Shown here: positions 34,238 through 41,950 of the stretch, piece by piece
How the letters are laid out: each line of letters starts with the position of its first letter
Numbering within the stretch: position 1 is the first letter of the stretch
Assembly (NCBI RefSeq): GCF_006861825.1
Contig: NZ_VDGI01000013.1
Location: 3,105 to 67,104, forward strand
Reading direction: 5' to 3'
Origin: Psychrobacillus vulpis
GTDB taxonomy: Bacteria; Bacillota; Bacilli; Bacillales_A; Planococcaceae
Length of the DNA: 64,000 bases
Made by a program: the position numbers and the translations under genes
The notes under the pieces: model-generated
What the model was told of the DNA's origin: nothing
The model's database searches: none
What the model saw: the letters and a program-made list of their open reading frames with translations, nothing else

Positions 34238-35029
34238 GTGAAAATAGTTAAATCTATAATGGAAACATCAAAAGGAAGATTACAATATAATCTTAGTGGA
34301 AACGGAAAACCAAATATAGTTTTGATTAACGGTGGTTCAGGGCCGATAGAAGGCTGGATGAAAATACTGCCGGAAATTTCGAAATCATCATCAGTATTTT
34401 CATATAATCGTTTCGGTGTTACTGGTAGTGATAAGCCGAAAGAATCACAAGACGGAATAACGATTGTTAGAGTTTTACGTGAAGCATTATCAATAGTAGG
34501 ATTTGAGCCTCCTTTCTTATTAGTTGGACATTCGCTAGGTGGCTTATATGCAAATTTATATGCCCGGCTCTACCCAAATGAAGTAGCAGGAATTGTCTTT
34601 TTAGAATCCAGCCATCCGAATGATATAAGCCTTAATGAATATCAAGGTAAGACAGTTAAGGCAATTAACAAGATGTTTAGAATGTTTGATTCCTTGTCAT
34701 CACATAAACAATTCAATGAAGTAAATTTTGTGAAACAAACTGTGGATAAAATTCAGCAAATAGACACTTTCCCTGAAATACCTTTATTTGTTATTACAGG
34801 TGGACGAGAAAGTAGAATGGTGCCAGAGGACGTTCGAAAAAAACGTATAGAGAATCAATTGGAACTACTTTCATTGTCAAGCAATAGCAAACATATTATC
34901 GCAAGAAACAGCGGACATTTCCCGCAATTATCAGAGCCGACCATTGTCATTGAAACTATCAAAGATTGTGCAAAGCAAATAAAACAGACGCATCGGAGTA
35001 GTACATTTATGCTTAAGGGTGCATTTTAG
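34238..35029 (+). CDS. Alpha/beta hydrolase
   Basis: A 263-residue hydrolase of the alpha/beta fold. The oxyanion region is INGGSGPIEGW, the nucleophile elbow is VGHSLGG, and the catalytic His is in ARNSGHFPQLSEP. The acid is probably in the FVITGGRES strand region. There is no signal peptide. The GTG start follows GTGAGGTG. The substrate is unknown. Confidence 0.88.
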   Translation: MKIVKSIMETSKGRLQYNLSGNGKPNIVLINGGSGPIEGWMKILPEISKSSSVFSYNRFGVTGSDKPKESQDGITIVRVLREALSIVGFEPPFLLVGHSLGGLYANLYARLYPNEVAGIVFLESSHPNDISLNEYQGKTVKAINKMFRMFDSLSSHKQFNEVNFVKQTVDKIQQIDTFPEIPLFVITGGRESRMVPEDVRKKRIENQLELLSLSSNSKHIIARNSGHFPQLSEPTIVIETIKDCAKQIKQTHRSSTFMLKGAF

Positions 35030-35050
35030 AGATGCTTAGATTGCGCTTTC

Positions 35051-35085
35051 TCTATTGAACAACGTAGCAAGTTAGTTGAATAAGA
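35051..35085 (+). repeat. B-unit palindrome
   Basis: TCTATTGAACAAC, loop GTAGCA, AGTTAGTTGAATAAGA. A weak A unit (TTAAGGGTGCATTTTAG) precedes it from 35013, overlapping the hydrolase stop region. Confidence 0.65.
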
Positions 35086-35140
35086 GATGTAACATACTTT
35101 AAGGAAGAAGAGTCTAATTGCAATGAGGGGGAGTATAGCC

Positions 35141-35582
35141 ATGAAAATAGTAAATTTTATATTTAATTTATTATTAATTACGCTCTTAATTGCAGGTTGT
35201 CAAAATACAACAAACAAAATTCAGGAACAAAATGATATTCAAGATTACAAACCTTCATCAGAAGATGTAGTAGATATGCATGGGGATATTGAAAATAAAG
35301 AGATTTAGTGAGTTTCTAAATAATGTTGAAAAAGGGCAGAAGGATAATATTAGAGTAGTTAGATATACAGAAGAGGGTGATCCAATGCTTCATGATCTTG
35401 AATTTGATGGTGAAGTCATAAAATCCACAAGTGACACACGAAGAGATAAATTTGGGGAAGGAAGCATAAATAATACGACTTGTACCTCAATCGAGGAGGT
35501 CGAAACTACAGAAAGAACTGATTACATTCTTGAAGGTTGCGAGAATATTATAGATAATGTCATTTTAGTCACTTGGAAATAG
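35141..35582 (+). pseudogene. DUF4362-like lipoprotein, frameshifted
   Basis: ATG 35141 (AGGGGGAG upstream) encodes a lipoprotein signal ending LIAGC and YKPSSEDVVDMHGDIEN, then stops at TAG 35306. An overlapping frame continues KRFSEFLNNVEKGQKDNIRV and VVRYTEEGDPMLHDLEFDG to 35582. Joined, these give the DUF4362 pattern of secreted Bacillus lipoproteins (about 146 residues). A single indel near 35290-35300 breaks the gene. Confidence 0.8.
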
Positions 35583-35635
35583 TGGGGACATCTTTCTTAA
35601 AAAATACTCTATTAATGTAAATGTGAAGAAATGAA

Positions 35636-35724
35636 CTTAAACTAAGGGTGGTTTTAGTTTAAGAACGCGGGTTGCTTAGGCAACTCTTTTTTTATTGAAC
35701 TAACGGGGCAGGTTAGTTGAGTAT
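35636..35724 (+). repeat. Complete composite palindrome (A, terminator, B)
   Basis: The A unit (35636-35663) is CTTAAACTAAGGGTGG followed by TTTTAGTTTAAG. The hairpin GTTGC/GCAAC (35671-35685) is followed by TTTTTTT. The B unit is ATTGAACTAAC, GGGGCAG, GTTAGTTGAG. It is the clearest full element in the window. Confidence 0.85.
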
Positions 35725-35763
35725 ATGAAATTATAGATCATGAAAACTAACATTTTTTTGAAA

Positions 35764-36024
35764 TTAAAGTTGTTTATAAATATTGAGTAAAGAAACAACA
35801 ATAATTACAGTCCCACATATTAAATAGATATAAAAAGATTTTTTGTTATTTATTTCGGTATTAGAAGATAGAATAAATGATATTCCTAATAATAAGAAAC
35901 CCATATCAAAAATGAATGGTAGAGACTTAATAGAAGACGAAAAGAAAGTTGGAAGCATTAAACCAAGAGCTATAATACTTGACATTAGTGAATAAGCTGC
36001 GTATTTACTATTTGGTCTTAACAT
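35764..36024 (-). CDS. Small integral membrane protein
   Basis: 86 residues from ATG 36024 (GGAGAGG upstream) with three hydrophobic segments (SLMSSIIALGLMLPTFF, FIFDMGFLLLGISFIL, IYLICGTVIIVVSLL). No family was recognised. The frame extends to 36084 without a site. Confidence 0.65.
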   Translation of the reverse strand: MLRPNSKYAAYSLMSSIIALGLMLPTFFSSSIKSLPFIFDMGFLLLGISFILSSNTEINNKKSFYIYLICGTVIIVVSLLNIYKQL

Positions 36025-36210
36025 GTTTTTTCCTCTCCATTCTGTGCTATTGCTAAAATTTGTAACTAGCAAAGTACACCTCATTTGCCAATGCTTTTAT
36101 GCTGAAATTACTAACAAAAGGCATATTTGTAATACGAACCATAAACTGAAAAGTTTCATTTTTCATTTTTTTATTATTAGCCCATTTTATTCTTTGTGAC
36201 GATTATTACT

Positions 36211-36245
36211 CTTACTCGTCTAAAGGGGCAGGATAGTTCAATAAG
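36211..36245 (+). repeat. B-unit palindrome
   Basis: CTTACTCGTCTAAA, GGGGCAG, GATAGTTCAATAAG. Confidence 0.65.
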
Positions 36246-36340
36246 GTAAGATGGACTTTACAATATTAATTGTTTAAAATTGGAAGTAATGAGGGGTTTG
36301 GGGGGAATTGTACTTATTGAAACATTAGGAGGTGTGCAAA

Positions 36341-36637
36341 ATAGATAAATTCACGAAAGGGTTTATATCTTCTTTTATATTGGGGCTTGTAGGGCTAATA
36401 GCAGTATTTTTCGTGGAATATATTGCAAGAGTAACTGGTGAAATGAATCGAAGCATATTGTTAGTTAGCACTATAACTATATTCATTTTAATTCTTTCTT
36501 CGTTATTTAGTATTGTTAAAGCTAATTCAAATAGAATCAAAAGGGAATTAGTTCTCTCGGCATTTGTTGCAATGATTCCTTTATCAGCTTTAGTAATAAA
36601 TGGGTTAATTTTTACTGTTTATTTTGTAGGCAAATAA
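36341..36637 (+). CDS. Small membrane protein with a probable ATA start
   Basis: AGGAGGT (36328-36333) lies eight bases before ATA GAT AAA TTC, the start that would give DKFTKGFISSFILGLVGL. The only standard start, GTG 36332, overlaps the AGGAGG itself and is therefore unlikely. The protein has about 98 residues and three transmembrane segments. An ATG to ATA change, or true AUA initiation, is implied. Family not recognised. Confidence 0.6.
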   Translation: MDKFTKGFISSFILGLVGLIAVFFVEYIARVTGEMNRSILLVSTITIFILILSSLFSIVKANSNRIKRELVLSAFVAMIPLSALVINGLIFTVYFVGK

Positions 36638-36640
36638 AGA

Positions 36641-36693
36641 GGCTAACGGGTGCTTAGTTTAACAAGTTGAGCCAACATTTAGTTGGCTTTTTT
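36641..36693 (+). repeat. A unit plus terminator
   Basis: GGCTAACGGGTGCTTAGTTT, then AACAAG and a GCCAAC/GTTGGC hairpin followed by TTTTTT. It is a functional-looking terminator for the membrane protein gene. Confidence 0.8.
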
Positions 36694-36729
36694 GTTGCAC
36701 ATTTGGAACATAATTTGTCGTAAAGAAAG

Positions 36730-36754
36730 AGAACGTCCACAGGGCGTTCTTTTG
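36730..36754 (+). terminator. Second hairpin terminator
   Basis: AGAACGTCC and GGGCGTTCT pair around ACA, followed by TTTTG. Confidence 0.65.
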
Positions 36755-36891
36755 TTTTAGGATGAATCTTAATCGAAGCATAACCTACCAATATTTTTTA
36801 GTTATTTGGATCATAAATCATAAGATAAGAAGGTATTTGATTTTGATATGCAGAAATTATAATATACTGAAAATAGGAGGATATGAAAGAA

Positions 36892-37359
36892 ATGACAATG
36901 GAGAATAAGACAATTAAAGAACTTCATGAATTAAGGTTAGTAGGATTTCGAGTTTTGTGTGCTGGGGAACAATATATAGAGGAAATACCAAAAGCATCAT
37001 TACGCCTTAGCGAGTGTATTAGCGAAATTAAACATGTTGTCAATCCATTACAACAATTTGGTGCATTTGTGGTAGATAATGATACCGTTGAGGAAGATGG
37101 TTATTGGGTTTGTGTAGAAGTAAAAGAGTTCGAAGATATTCCGACTAATATGGTGACTTTAACAGTACCACCTCAACGATATGCTATTACAAGACATTTA
37201 GGTCCAAATTATCAAATAAGTAAAGAATATAATGAATTACACAAATGGATTGAAAAAAACAACCATATAAGACTAAAGAATAAGTGGCATTTAGAAAAAT
37301 TTTATAGTTGGGAAGATAAAGAGGAAATTGATGTAGAGTTGTTTGACACAATAAAATAA
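36892..37359 (+). CDS. GyrI-like/AraC effector-binding domain protein
   Basis: A 155-residue single-domain protein of the GyrI-like superfamily: KELHELRLVGFRVLC at the start, VEEDGYWVCVEVKEFEDIP in the middle, and VPPQRYAITRHLGP, with the typical acidic pocket residues near the end. Such proteins bind or hydrolyse cyclopropanoid and other small ligands, or act as stand-alone sensors. AGGAGG lies 11 bases before ATG 36892; ATG 36883 is too close to it and ATG 36898 is another option. Confidence 0.82.
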   Translation: MTMENKTIKELHELRLVGFRVLCAGEQYIEEIPKASLRLSECISEIKHVVNPLQQFGAFVVDNDTVEEDGYWVCVEVKEFEDIPTNMVTLTVPPQRYAITRHLGPNYQISKEYNELHKWIEKNNHIRLKNKWHLEKFYSWEDKEEIDVELFDTIK

Positions 37360-37465
37360 ATTTGGTTTTCTTTTGCATTAGATCAAATAGTAATTTCTCA
37401 GCACGGTTTTCTATTGGCTTTTTATATCTCTTTTAGGGAAAAATAGTCTTCTCTGTCCAATAATA

Positions 37466-37561
37466 ATTTCAAAAGAAGTTGTTCCTTATCTATCTTTTGA
37501 TACTTCTCTAAATACACAAAAATCTCAACAATTGCTTATAACTAATTTTCGTACAGTTTGA
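37466..37561 (+). pseudogene. C-terminal remnant of an RmlD-like reductase
   Basis: The frame reads ISKEVVPYLSFDTSLNTQKS, then QQLLITNFRTV and a stop. The FDTSLNTQK block is the conserved C-terminal end of dTDP-4-dehydrorhamnose reductases and closely resembles the tail of the pseudogene ending at 25425. The body of the gene is gone. Confidence 0.65.
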
Positions 37562-37595
37562 CTAATTTATTTAAATTTTTTGGGAGGTAATAATT

Positions 37596-37934
37596 TTGAC
37601 CTTAACAACAATAGAAGAATTTCAAAAACTAGATATTCGTATTGGTACTGTAATAAGTGCCGAATCCTTTCCAGAAACACGTAATCCATCAATTAAACTA
37701 AGTATTGATTTTGGTGAAGAATTAGGAATTAAACAATCTAGTGCGCAATTAACAAGAAGATACACTCCAGAAATATTGATAGGTCGCCAAGTGATAGCGG
37801 TTGTAAATTTTCCTCCACGTCGAATCGCGGGATTCAAATCTGAAGTATTGGTTGTTGGCGGTGTCCAAGAAGAAGGTGATGTAATTCTGTTAAAGCCAGA
37901 TGAAACTGTTAAAAATGGTACACCGATTGCCTAG
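37596..37934 (+). CDS. csaA: tRNA-binding domain chaperone CsaA
   Basis: A 112-residue OB-fold protein of the CsaA family: FQKLDIRIGTVISAE, ETRNPSIKLSIDFGEELGIK, SSAQLTRRYTPE, and VVNFPPRRIAGFKSEVLVVG. In B. subtilis CsaA is a homodimeric secretion-linked chaperone; the fold also binds tRNA in related proteins. The TTG start follows GGGAGG. It is monocistronic. Confidence 0.95.
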   Translation: MTLTTIEEFQKLDIRIGTVISAESFPETRNPSIKLSIDFGEELGIKQSSAQLTRRYTPEILIGRQVIAVVNFPPRRIAGFKSEVLVVGGVQEEGDVILLKPDETVKNGTPIA

Positions 37935-38058
37935 AGTCTTAAAAAACATAATAATTTTCAACTATATAATTGGTGCTAATGTGGAAGAATTTGCTTAATT
38001 AATAAATTTAGCTTTTATTATTCAATTTCCAGAAGACCCTGCTCAATTCGATTAAAAA

Positions 38059-38131
38059 AAGAGGAGAGCGTACAATAATAGGTCTATGGATTTCGGTGGA
38101 CTATTAGTATTGACTCCTCTTAAGCTTTTTT
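38059..38131 (+). terminator. Long structured terminator
   Basis: AAGAGGAG (38059-38066) pairs with CTCCTCTT (38114-38121). Inside, CAATAATAGGTC can pair with GACTATTAGTATTG, with a bulge. CTTTTTTC follows. The long stem-loop could be an ordinary terminator or part of a small structured RNA. Confidence 0.6.
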
Positions 38132-38165
38132 CATTCTCTGTGGGGCAGCCTAATTAGTGCTGCAT

Positions 38166-38197
38166 GGTTGACTAACGGGGCGGTTTAGAGACAGAAG
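38166..38197 (+). repeat. Partial palindromic unit
   Basis: GGTTGACTAACGGGGCGG, TTTAGAGACAGAAG. The right arm is degenerate. Confidence 0.5.
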
Positions 38198-38223
38198 AAA
38201 TAATGGGAGGGGAGGATAATTAG

Positions 38224-38691
38224 ATGAATATAAGACTTGCTGAATCAAATGACATTAAGCAATTAATAAGAATGAGATGGGATTTTACAATAGAATTTGA
38301 TGAAAGTAAAAATAACGAACAGACTATGTTTAATAATTTTGAAAAGGAATATCAAACTTTTTTAGAGTCTGCACTTAATAGTATCCAATGGTTTATTTGG
38401 GTTGCGGAGGAAGATGGAAAAATTGTTTCACATATATATATAGAATTAATACATAAAGTACCACGCCCTGGTAGAATAACACATCCATTTGCTTATATGA
38501 CGAACGTATATACAATTAAAGAATTTAGAAATAAGGGTATTGGAAGTAAGCTACTTACCAAAATTAATGAGTGGACTAAAGAAAAGAGATATGAATTTAT
38601 TATTGTATGGCCAAGTGATGATAGCATTAATTATTATAAGAAAAATGGATACGTTCATTGTACAGAACCTATGGAGTATTTTCCTACTTAA
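38224..38691 (+). CDS. GNAT acetyltransferase
   Basis: A 155-residue acetyltransferase: IRLAESNDIKQLIRMRW, motif A VYTIKEFRNKGIGSKLLTKI and IIVWPSDDSINYYKKNGY. It is a cytoplasmic acetyl-CoA-dependent enzyme of unknown substrate. GGAGGGGAGG precedes the ATG. It is bounded on both sides by repeat units; the composite begins at its stop codon. Confidence 0.92.
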   Translation: MNIRLAESNDIKQLIRMRWDFTIEFDESKNNEQTMFNNFEKEYQTFLESALNSIQWFIWVAEEDGKIVSHIYIELIHKVPRPGRITHPFAYMTNVYTIKEFRNKGIGSKLLTKINEWTKEKRYEFIIVWPSDDSINYYKKNGYVHCTEPMEYFPT

Positions 38692-38774
38692 AGTAACGGG
38701 TGCTATAACAGAACAGAGCAAACTGAAGACAGCCTTTTTTGTTTCAACTAAAGGGGCAGGTTAGTTCAAGAAGG
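38691..38774 (+). repeat. Composite palindrome (A and B)
   Basis: AAGTAACGGGTGCTATAACAG (A), a spacer with AGCCTTTTTT, then CAACTAAAGGGGCAGG with TTAGTTCAAGAAGG (B). The element starts at the last base of the GNAT gene. Confidence 0.75.
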
Positions 38775-38835
38775 AAAATCTTGTTATATATAGAAATTAT
38801 GTATATGTCTATTTTTTAAAAGGAGATAAAAAAAG

Positions 38836-39507
38836 ATGGAATATAAAGTGAAAACTTATGGAGATGCCATAGATGTAATAGAAGAGATTGGTATACTTCC
38901 CCTTGCCCCTTTAATACCTGATTTCCCTTCTTTAAATACTATTACTCTTCCAGAGTATTGGCATTCCGATACAGAGTTTGATCCTTGGATTTGGAGAACG
39001 AAATTTTCAACTGATGGAGTTGCAGGATACGGTAAATTCATTAAGAAAAAATCGATATTAGTTTCACGTCAGCTTCTTCCATATGTAAAAAGGGTCTTAG
39101 GTTATGCTGAGTCCGTTGAGCAACGCTATTATGATGGGAACGTTTCAAAAGAAGCATTTGAAATATACAATATAATTAGCCAACTGGAAGGGATAGACAC
39201 AAGGGCGTTAAGAGTAAAAGCAGGATTAAAGGAAAGAGATAAAAAAAGGATATTTGAGAACGCGTTATTAGAATTACAAGGATCAATGGATATTGTAATT
39301 TCAGGCATACAGGAGAAAAGAAATGAAGACGGTGAAAAGAATGGATGGAGCAGTACAGCTTTTGAGACTTATGATTCTTGGGCTATTAGAAATAAAATAG
39401 ACACTATAAATAAAGACAAAGAGGAATCAAGGAAATATCTACTATCCTTTTTTTCAAATGTATGCAGTATTGAATCGCTAAAGAAACTTGAAAAAATATT
39501 TGCGTAG
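38836..39507 (+). CDS. AlkZ-related protein of unknown function
   Basis: A 223-residue cytoplasmic protein. KTYGDAIDVIEEIGILPLAP and the strongly conserved-looking WHSDTEFDPWIWRTKF and VAGYGKFIKKKSILVSR segments resemble Bacillus proteins labelled AlkZ-related (YcaQ-like winged-helix glycosylase relatives). I cannot confirm the catalytic residues. The C-terminal third is helical and charged. AAAAGGAGAT precedes the ATG. Confidence 0.65.
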   Translation: MEYKVKTYGDAIDVIEEIGILPLAPLIPDFPSLNTITLPEYWHSDTEFDPWIWRTKFSTDGVAGYGKFIKKKSILVSRQLLPYVKRVLGYAESVEQRYYDGNVSKEAFEIYNIISQLEGIDTRALRVKAGLKERDKKRIFENALLELQGSMDIVISGIQEKRNEDGEKNGWSSTAFETYDSWAIRNKIDTINKDKEESRKYLLSFFSNVCSIESLKKLEKIFA

Positions 39508-39639
39508 TAAAGAAAAGAATTGGAGTGAATTAGTTTAGAGCGGACAGACACACACACGATTCAGAATATTTACTTTAAAACATATGTGTACGAATAGGTA
39601 GAACTAACTTAAAAATTATTTAAAATTGAGAGGAGAAAA

Positions 39640-40188
39640 ATGAAAAAAATACATATTTTCGGTGCTTCTGGTTCTGGTACATCTACACTGGGAACATCAT
39701 TATCAAATGAGCTACTTTACTCTCATCTTGATACCGATGATTATTTCTGGATAAAAAAATTTACAGATATAAGAGAAGTAAACGATAGAAAGAAAATACT
39801 GAAGGAAGACTTATTAAAGTATGAAAAGTCGGTTCTGTCGGGGGCATTATGTGGTTGGGGTGATAGCTTAATATCATATTTTGATTTGGTAATATTTTTA
39901 TGGATTCCTGAAAATATTAGACTGGAAAGGCTACAACAAAGAGAGTTTGAAAGATATGGTGATGAAATATTAGCTGATGGTAGCAAACATGAACAATATA
40001 AGAAGTTTATTGAATGGGCTTCCTTATATGATAGTGCAGGGATGGAAGTTAGAAGTAAAATACTACACGAAAATTGGATGGACGACCTAACTTGTCCAGT
40101 GTTAAGAATTGAAGGAAATTATACAGTACAAGAGCGAGTAGAAATCACTTTAGAATATTTACGGTCGAATGGGAAACAAACAAAATAG
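39640..40188 (+). CDS. P-loop NTPase, adenylate kinase-like
   Basis: A 182-residue kinase-like protein. The Walker A variant is GASGSGTST, with Thr where Lys is usual (G-x-x-G-S-G-T-S-T). HLDTDDYFWIK is the nucleoside-monophosphate-binding region, and VIFLWIPENIRLERLQQRE is the lid/arginine part. Such proteins phosphorylate small metabolites. The missing P-loop lysine is notable and shared by some Bacillus adenylate kinase-like proteins. GAGAGGAG precedes the ATG. Confidence 0.78.
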   Translation: MKKIHIFGASGSGTSTLGTSLSNELLYSHLDTDDYFWIKKFTDIREVNDRKKILKEDLLKYEKSVLSGALCGWGDSLISYFDLVIFLWIPENIRLERLQQREFERYGDEILADGSKHEQYKKFIEWASLYDSAGMEVRSKILHENWMDDLTCPVLRIEGNYTVQERVEITLEYLRSNGKQTK

Positions 40189-40554
40189 TTGTTAAACTCC
40201 CATGAAAATTAAAGTCTTCGATTTAAAGAAAAAGACCATACGAAATCAGACTAAACTTATTTATTTTTAAAAAAGTGCAGCCCCTAAATGAGGATCAAAC
40301 TATGGATTGGATTATGAGGCAATTGGTTCAGTGATTGTAACGTTGTATCCTAAGTATTCAAGTCTTCGAACAGGGCAAAGGCTTTTGTTTAACAAGTTTT
40401 GCCACCATTTATATTGCTTTTTCCGTCTTCGGAACATAAAAACATCTCTCTTCTTCAACCACTGGTAGGTTAGTTCGGGAAGCTTACATTCTATAACAGA
40501 GACTATAAGAAAAATATATGGTGATCTTTTCATTACTGTTTGGAGGAAGGTACT
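40189..40554. other. Intergenic gap with repeat remnants
   Basis: 366 bases. A degenerate A-like stretch lies near 40363-40395 (GGGCAAAGGC, TTTAACAAG) and a B unit at 40448-40483. No convincing gene was seen. Confidence 0.5.
40448..40483 (+). repeat. B-unit palindrome, degenerate
   Basis: CTCTTCTTCAACC, ACTGGTAG, GTTAGTTCGGGAAGC. Confidence 0.55.
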
Positions 40555-41115
40555 ATGAAAAAGTTTGTTTTTATATTTGGTCCACAAGCAGTTGGAAAAA
40601 TGACTGTCGGACAAGAATTAGCTAAGGTAACAGATTTAAAGTTATTTCATAACCACATGACTATAGATTTACTTGAGCCACTATTCGGATTTAGTACAGA
40701 AATGTGGAGATTAACACAACTATTTCGGCAGGAAATATTTAATTCATTTTCGAAAAGTGATAATTATGGGATGATTTTTACTAAGGTATGGTATTTCAAT
40801 CAAAAAGAGGATTGGGATCAGATTGAAAACATGTGTCAAACTGTCTCTTCTCAAGGGGCTGATATTTATTTCGTTGAATTAGAGGCCAACGTAGAGGAGA
40901 GATTAAAACGAAATAAGACACCGCATAGACTTGAATATAAACCAACTAAAAGAAACATTGAACAATCTGAACAACATTTACTAAGTACCATAGAAAGTAG
41001 TAGGTTGAATTCTAAAAAGGGTGAAATTGACAAGGAACATTATTTAAGAATAGATAACACTTATTTGAGTGCGGAAGAAGTAGCTCAAATAATTAAAAAA
41101 GAGTTTCAATTATAA
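40555..41115 (+). CDS. P-loop nucleotide kinase-like protein
   Basis: A 186-residue protein of the AAA/shikimate-kinase-like group. The Walker A motif is GPQAVGKMTV, LFHNHMTIDLLEPLFG follows as a substrate-binding region, and YFVELEANVEERLKRNKTP is the lid part. It is probably a small-molecule kinase. TGGAGGAAGG precedes ATG 40555. A repeat follows six bases after the stop. Confidence 0.85.
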   Translation: MKKFVFIFGPQAVGKMTVGQELAKVTDLKLFHNHMTIDLLEPLFGFSTEMWRLTQLFRQEIFNSFSKSDNYGMIFTKVWYFNQKEDWDQIENMCQTVSSQGADIYFVELEANVEERLKRNKTPHRLEYKPTKRNIEQSEQHLLSTIESSRLNSKKGEIDKEHYLRIDNTYLSAEEVAQIIKKEFQL

Positions 41116-41119
41116 TGTT

Positions 41120-41156
41120 CTTGTTCAACTAACGGCGCAAAATAGTTATTGAAGGG
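41120..41156 (+). repeat. Palindromic unit
   Basis: CTTGTTCAACTAACGG, CGCAAAA, TAGTTATTGAAGGG. Confidence 0.6.
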
Positions 41157-41167
41157 TGAGGGGAATT

Positions 41168-41782
41168 ATGGGTTCAAGAATCATGCACTTGGTTATTGCT
41201 AATAGAATTGCAGATTGTCTCTCAATAGAAGATAAGACATCATTTTTACTTGGAGGAATTGCGCCAGATGCTGTTTCAACTAAAGACTCATCACATTTCT
41301 TTAAAGGTGAAGTACAAGATTATTCAAGAAGCATTGATTATAAAGGATTTTTACATCAATATAGTTCGCAAGTAGAAAGTCAAAGTCATTATATATTGGG
41401 ATACTTTACACATTTAATCGCTGATGACATATGGCTGAAAGGTTTTTATCTTCCTTGGTTGAAAAATAGAATGGAAGCTAATAAAGAAATGTTTGATTTA
41501 TACTATAATGATTTCCAATTATTAAATGGAAAATTATTAGAATACTATGGTTTTACAGATGAATTAAGAAAAATGCTCAGTAATCTTCCTACTATATTTG
41601 ATTTGCAAGAGGTTAAGTCAAAAGAAGTTGAAGATTTCATTCCTTATGTATTAGGCGATATGAAATATGATAAGGAAGTTATAAATGAAAAACTTAATGT
41701 ATTTACGTTTAATCAGATAGTTGGTTATATAGAGACATCCGTTGATAAAGGCTTATTGAATATAAAACCTATACTTACATAA
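41168..41782 (+). CDS. Zinc-dependent phospholipase C-like protein
   Basis: A 204-residue protein of the zinc-dependent phospholipase C/P1-nuclease-like family as seen in many Firmicutes. SRIMHLVIANRIAD carries an early metal His, FLLGGIAPDAVSTKDSSHF the next ligands, and YFTHLIADDIW the HxxxD pair. There is no signal peptide, so it is likely cytoplasmic, unlike secreted PLC. GTGAGGGG precedes ATG 41168. The substrate is unknown. Confidence 0.82.
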   Translation: MGSRIMHLVIANRIADCLSIEDKTSFLLGGIAPDAVSTKDSSHFFKGEVQDYSRSIDYKGFLHQYSSQVESQSHYILGYFTHLIADDIWLKGFYLPWLKNRMEANKEMFDLYYNDFQLLNGKLLEYYGFTDELRKMLSNLPTIFDLQEVKSKEVEDFIPYVLGDMKYDKEVINEKLNVFTFNQIVGYIETSVDKGLLNIKPILT

Positions 41783-41796
41783 TATAATTTCTTTTT

Positions 41797-41917
41797 GCTT
41801 ATTGAACTAGCTGGGCAAGTTAGTTGAAGAAGGGGGGCGTTGATCAAGTACCAAGTAGGATTAATGCCCCTTTTTGTTGATCTTATGGAACTAAAGGGGC
41901 TGGTTAGTTTAAGAAGG
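41797..41917 (+). repeat. B unit, terminator, B unit
   Basis: A first B unit (41797-41833: TTATTGAACTAGCTGGGCA, AGTTAGTTGAAGAAGG) is followed by the strong hairpin GGGGCGTTGATC/GATTAATGCCCC with TTTTT (41834-41875). A second B unit (41882-41917) has GGAACTAAAGGGGCTGG and TTAGTTTAAGAAGG. Confidence 0.8.
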
Positions 41918-41950
41918 AACAGAATTATTAACAATGGAGGGAACAATGGA

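Noticed and set aside
41840-41950. N-terminal extension of the alpha/beta hydrolase
   Set aside because: The codons read through a terminator hairpin and a B unit. ATG 41951 has a proper SD.
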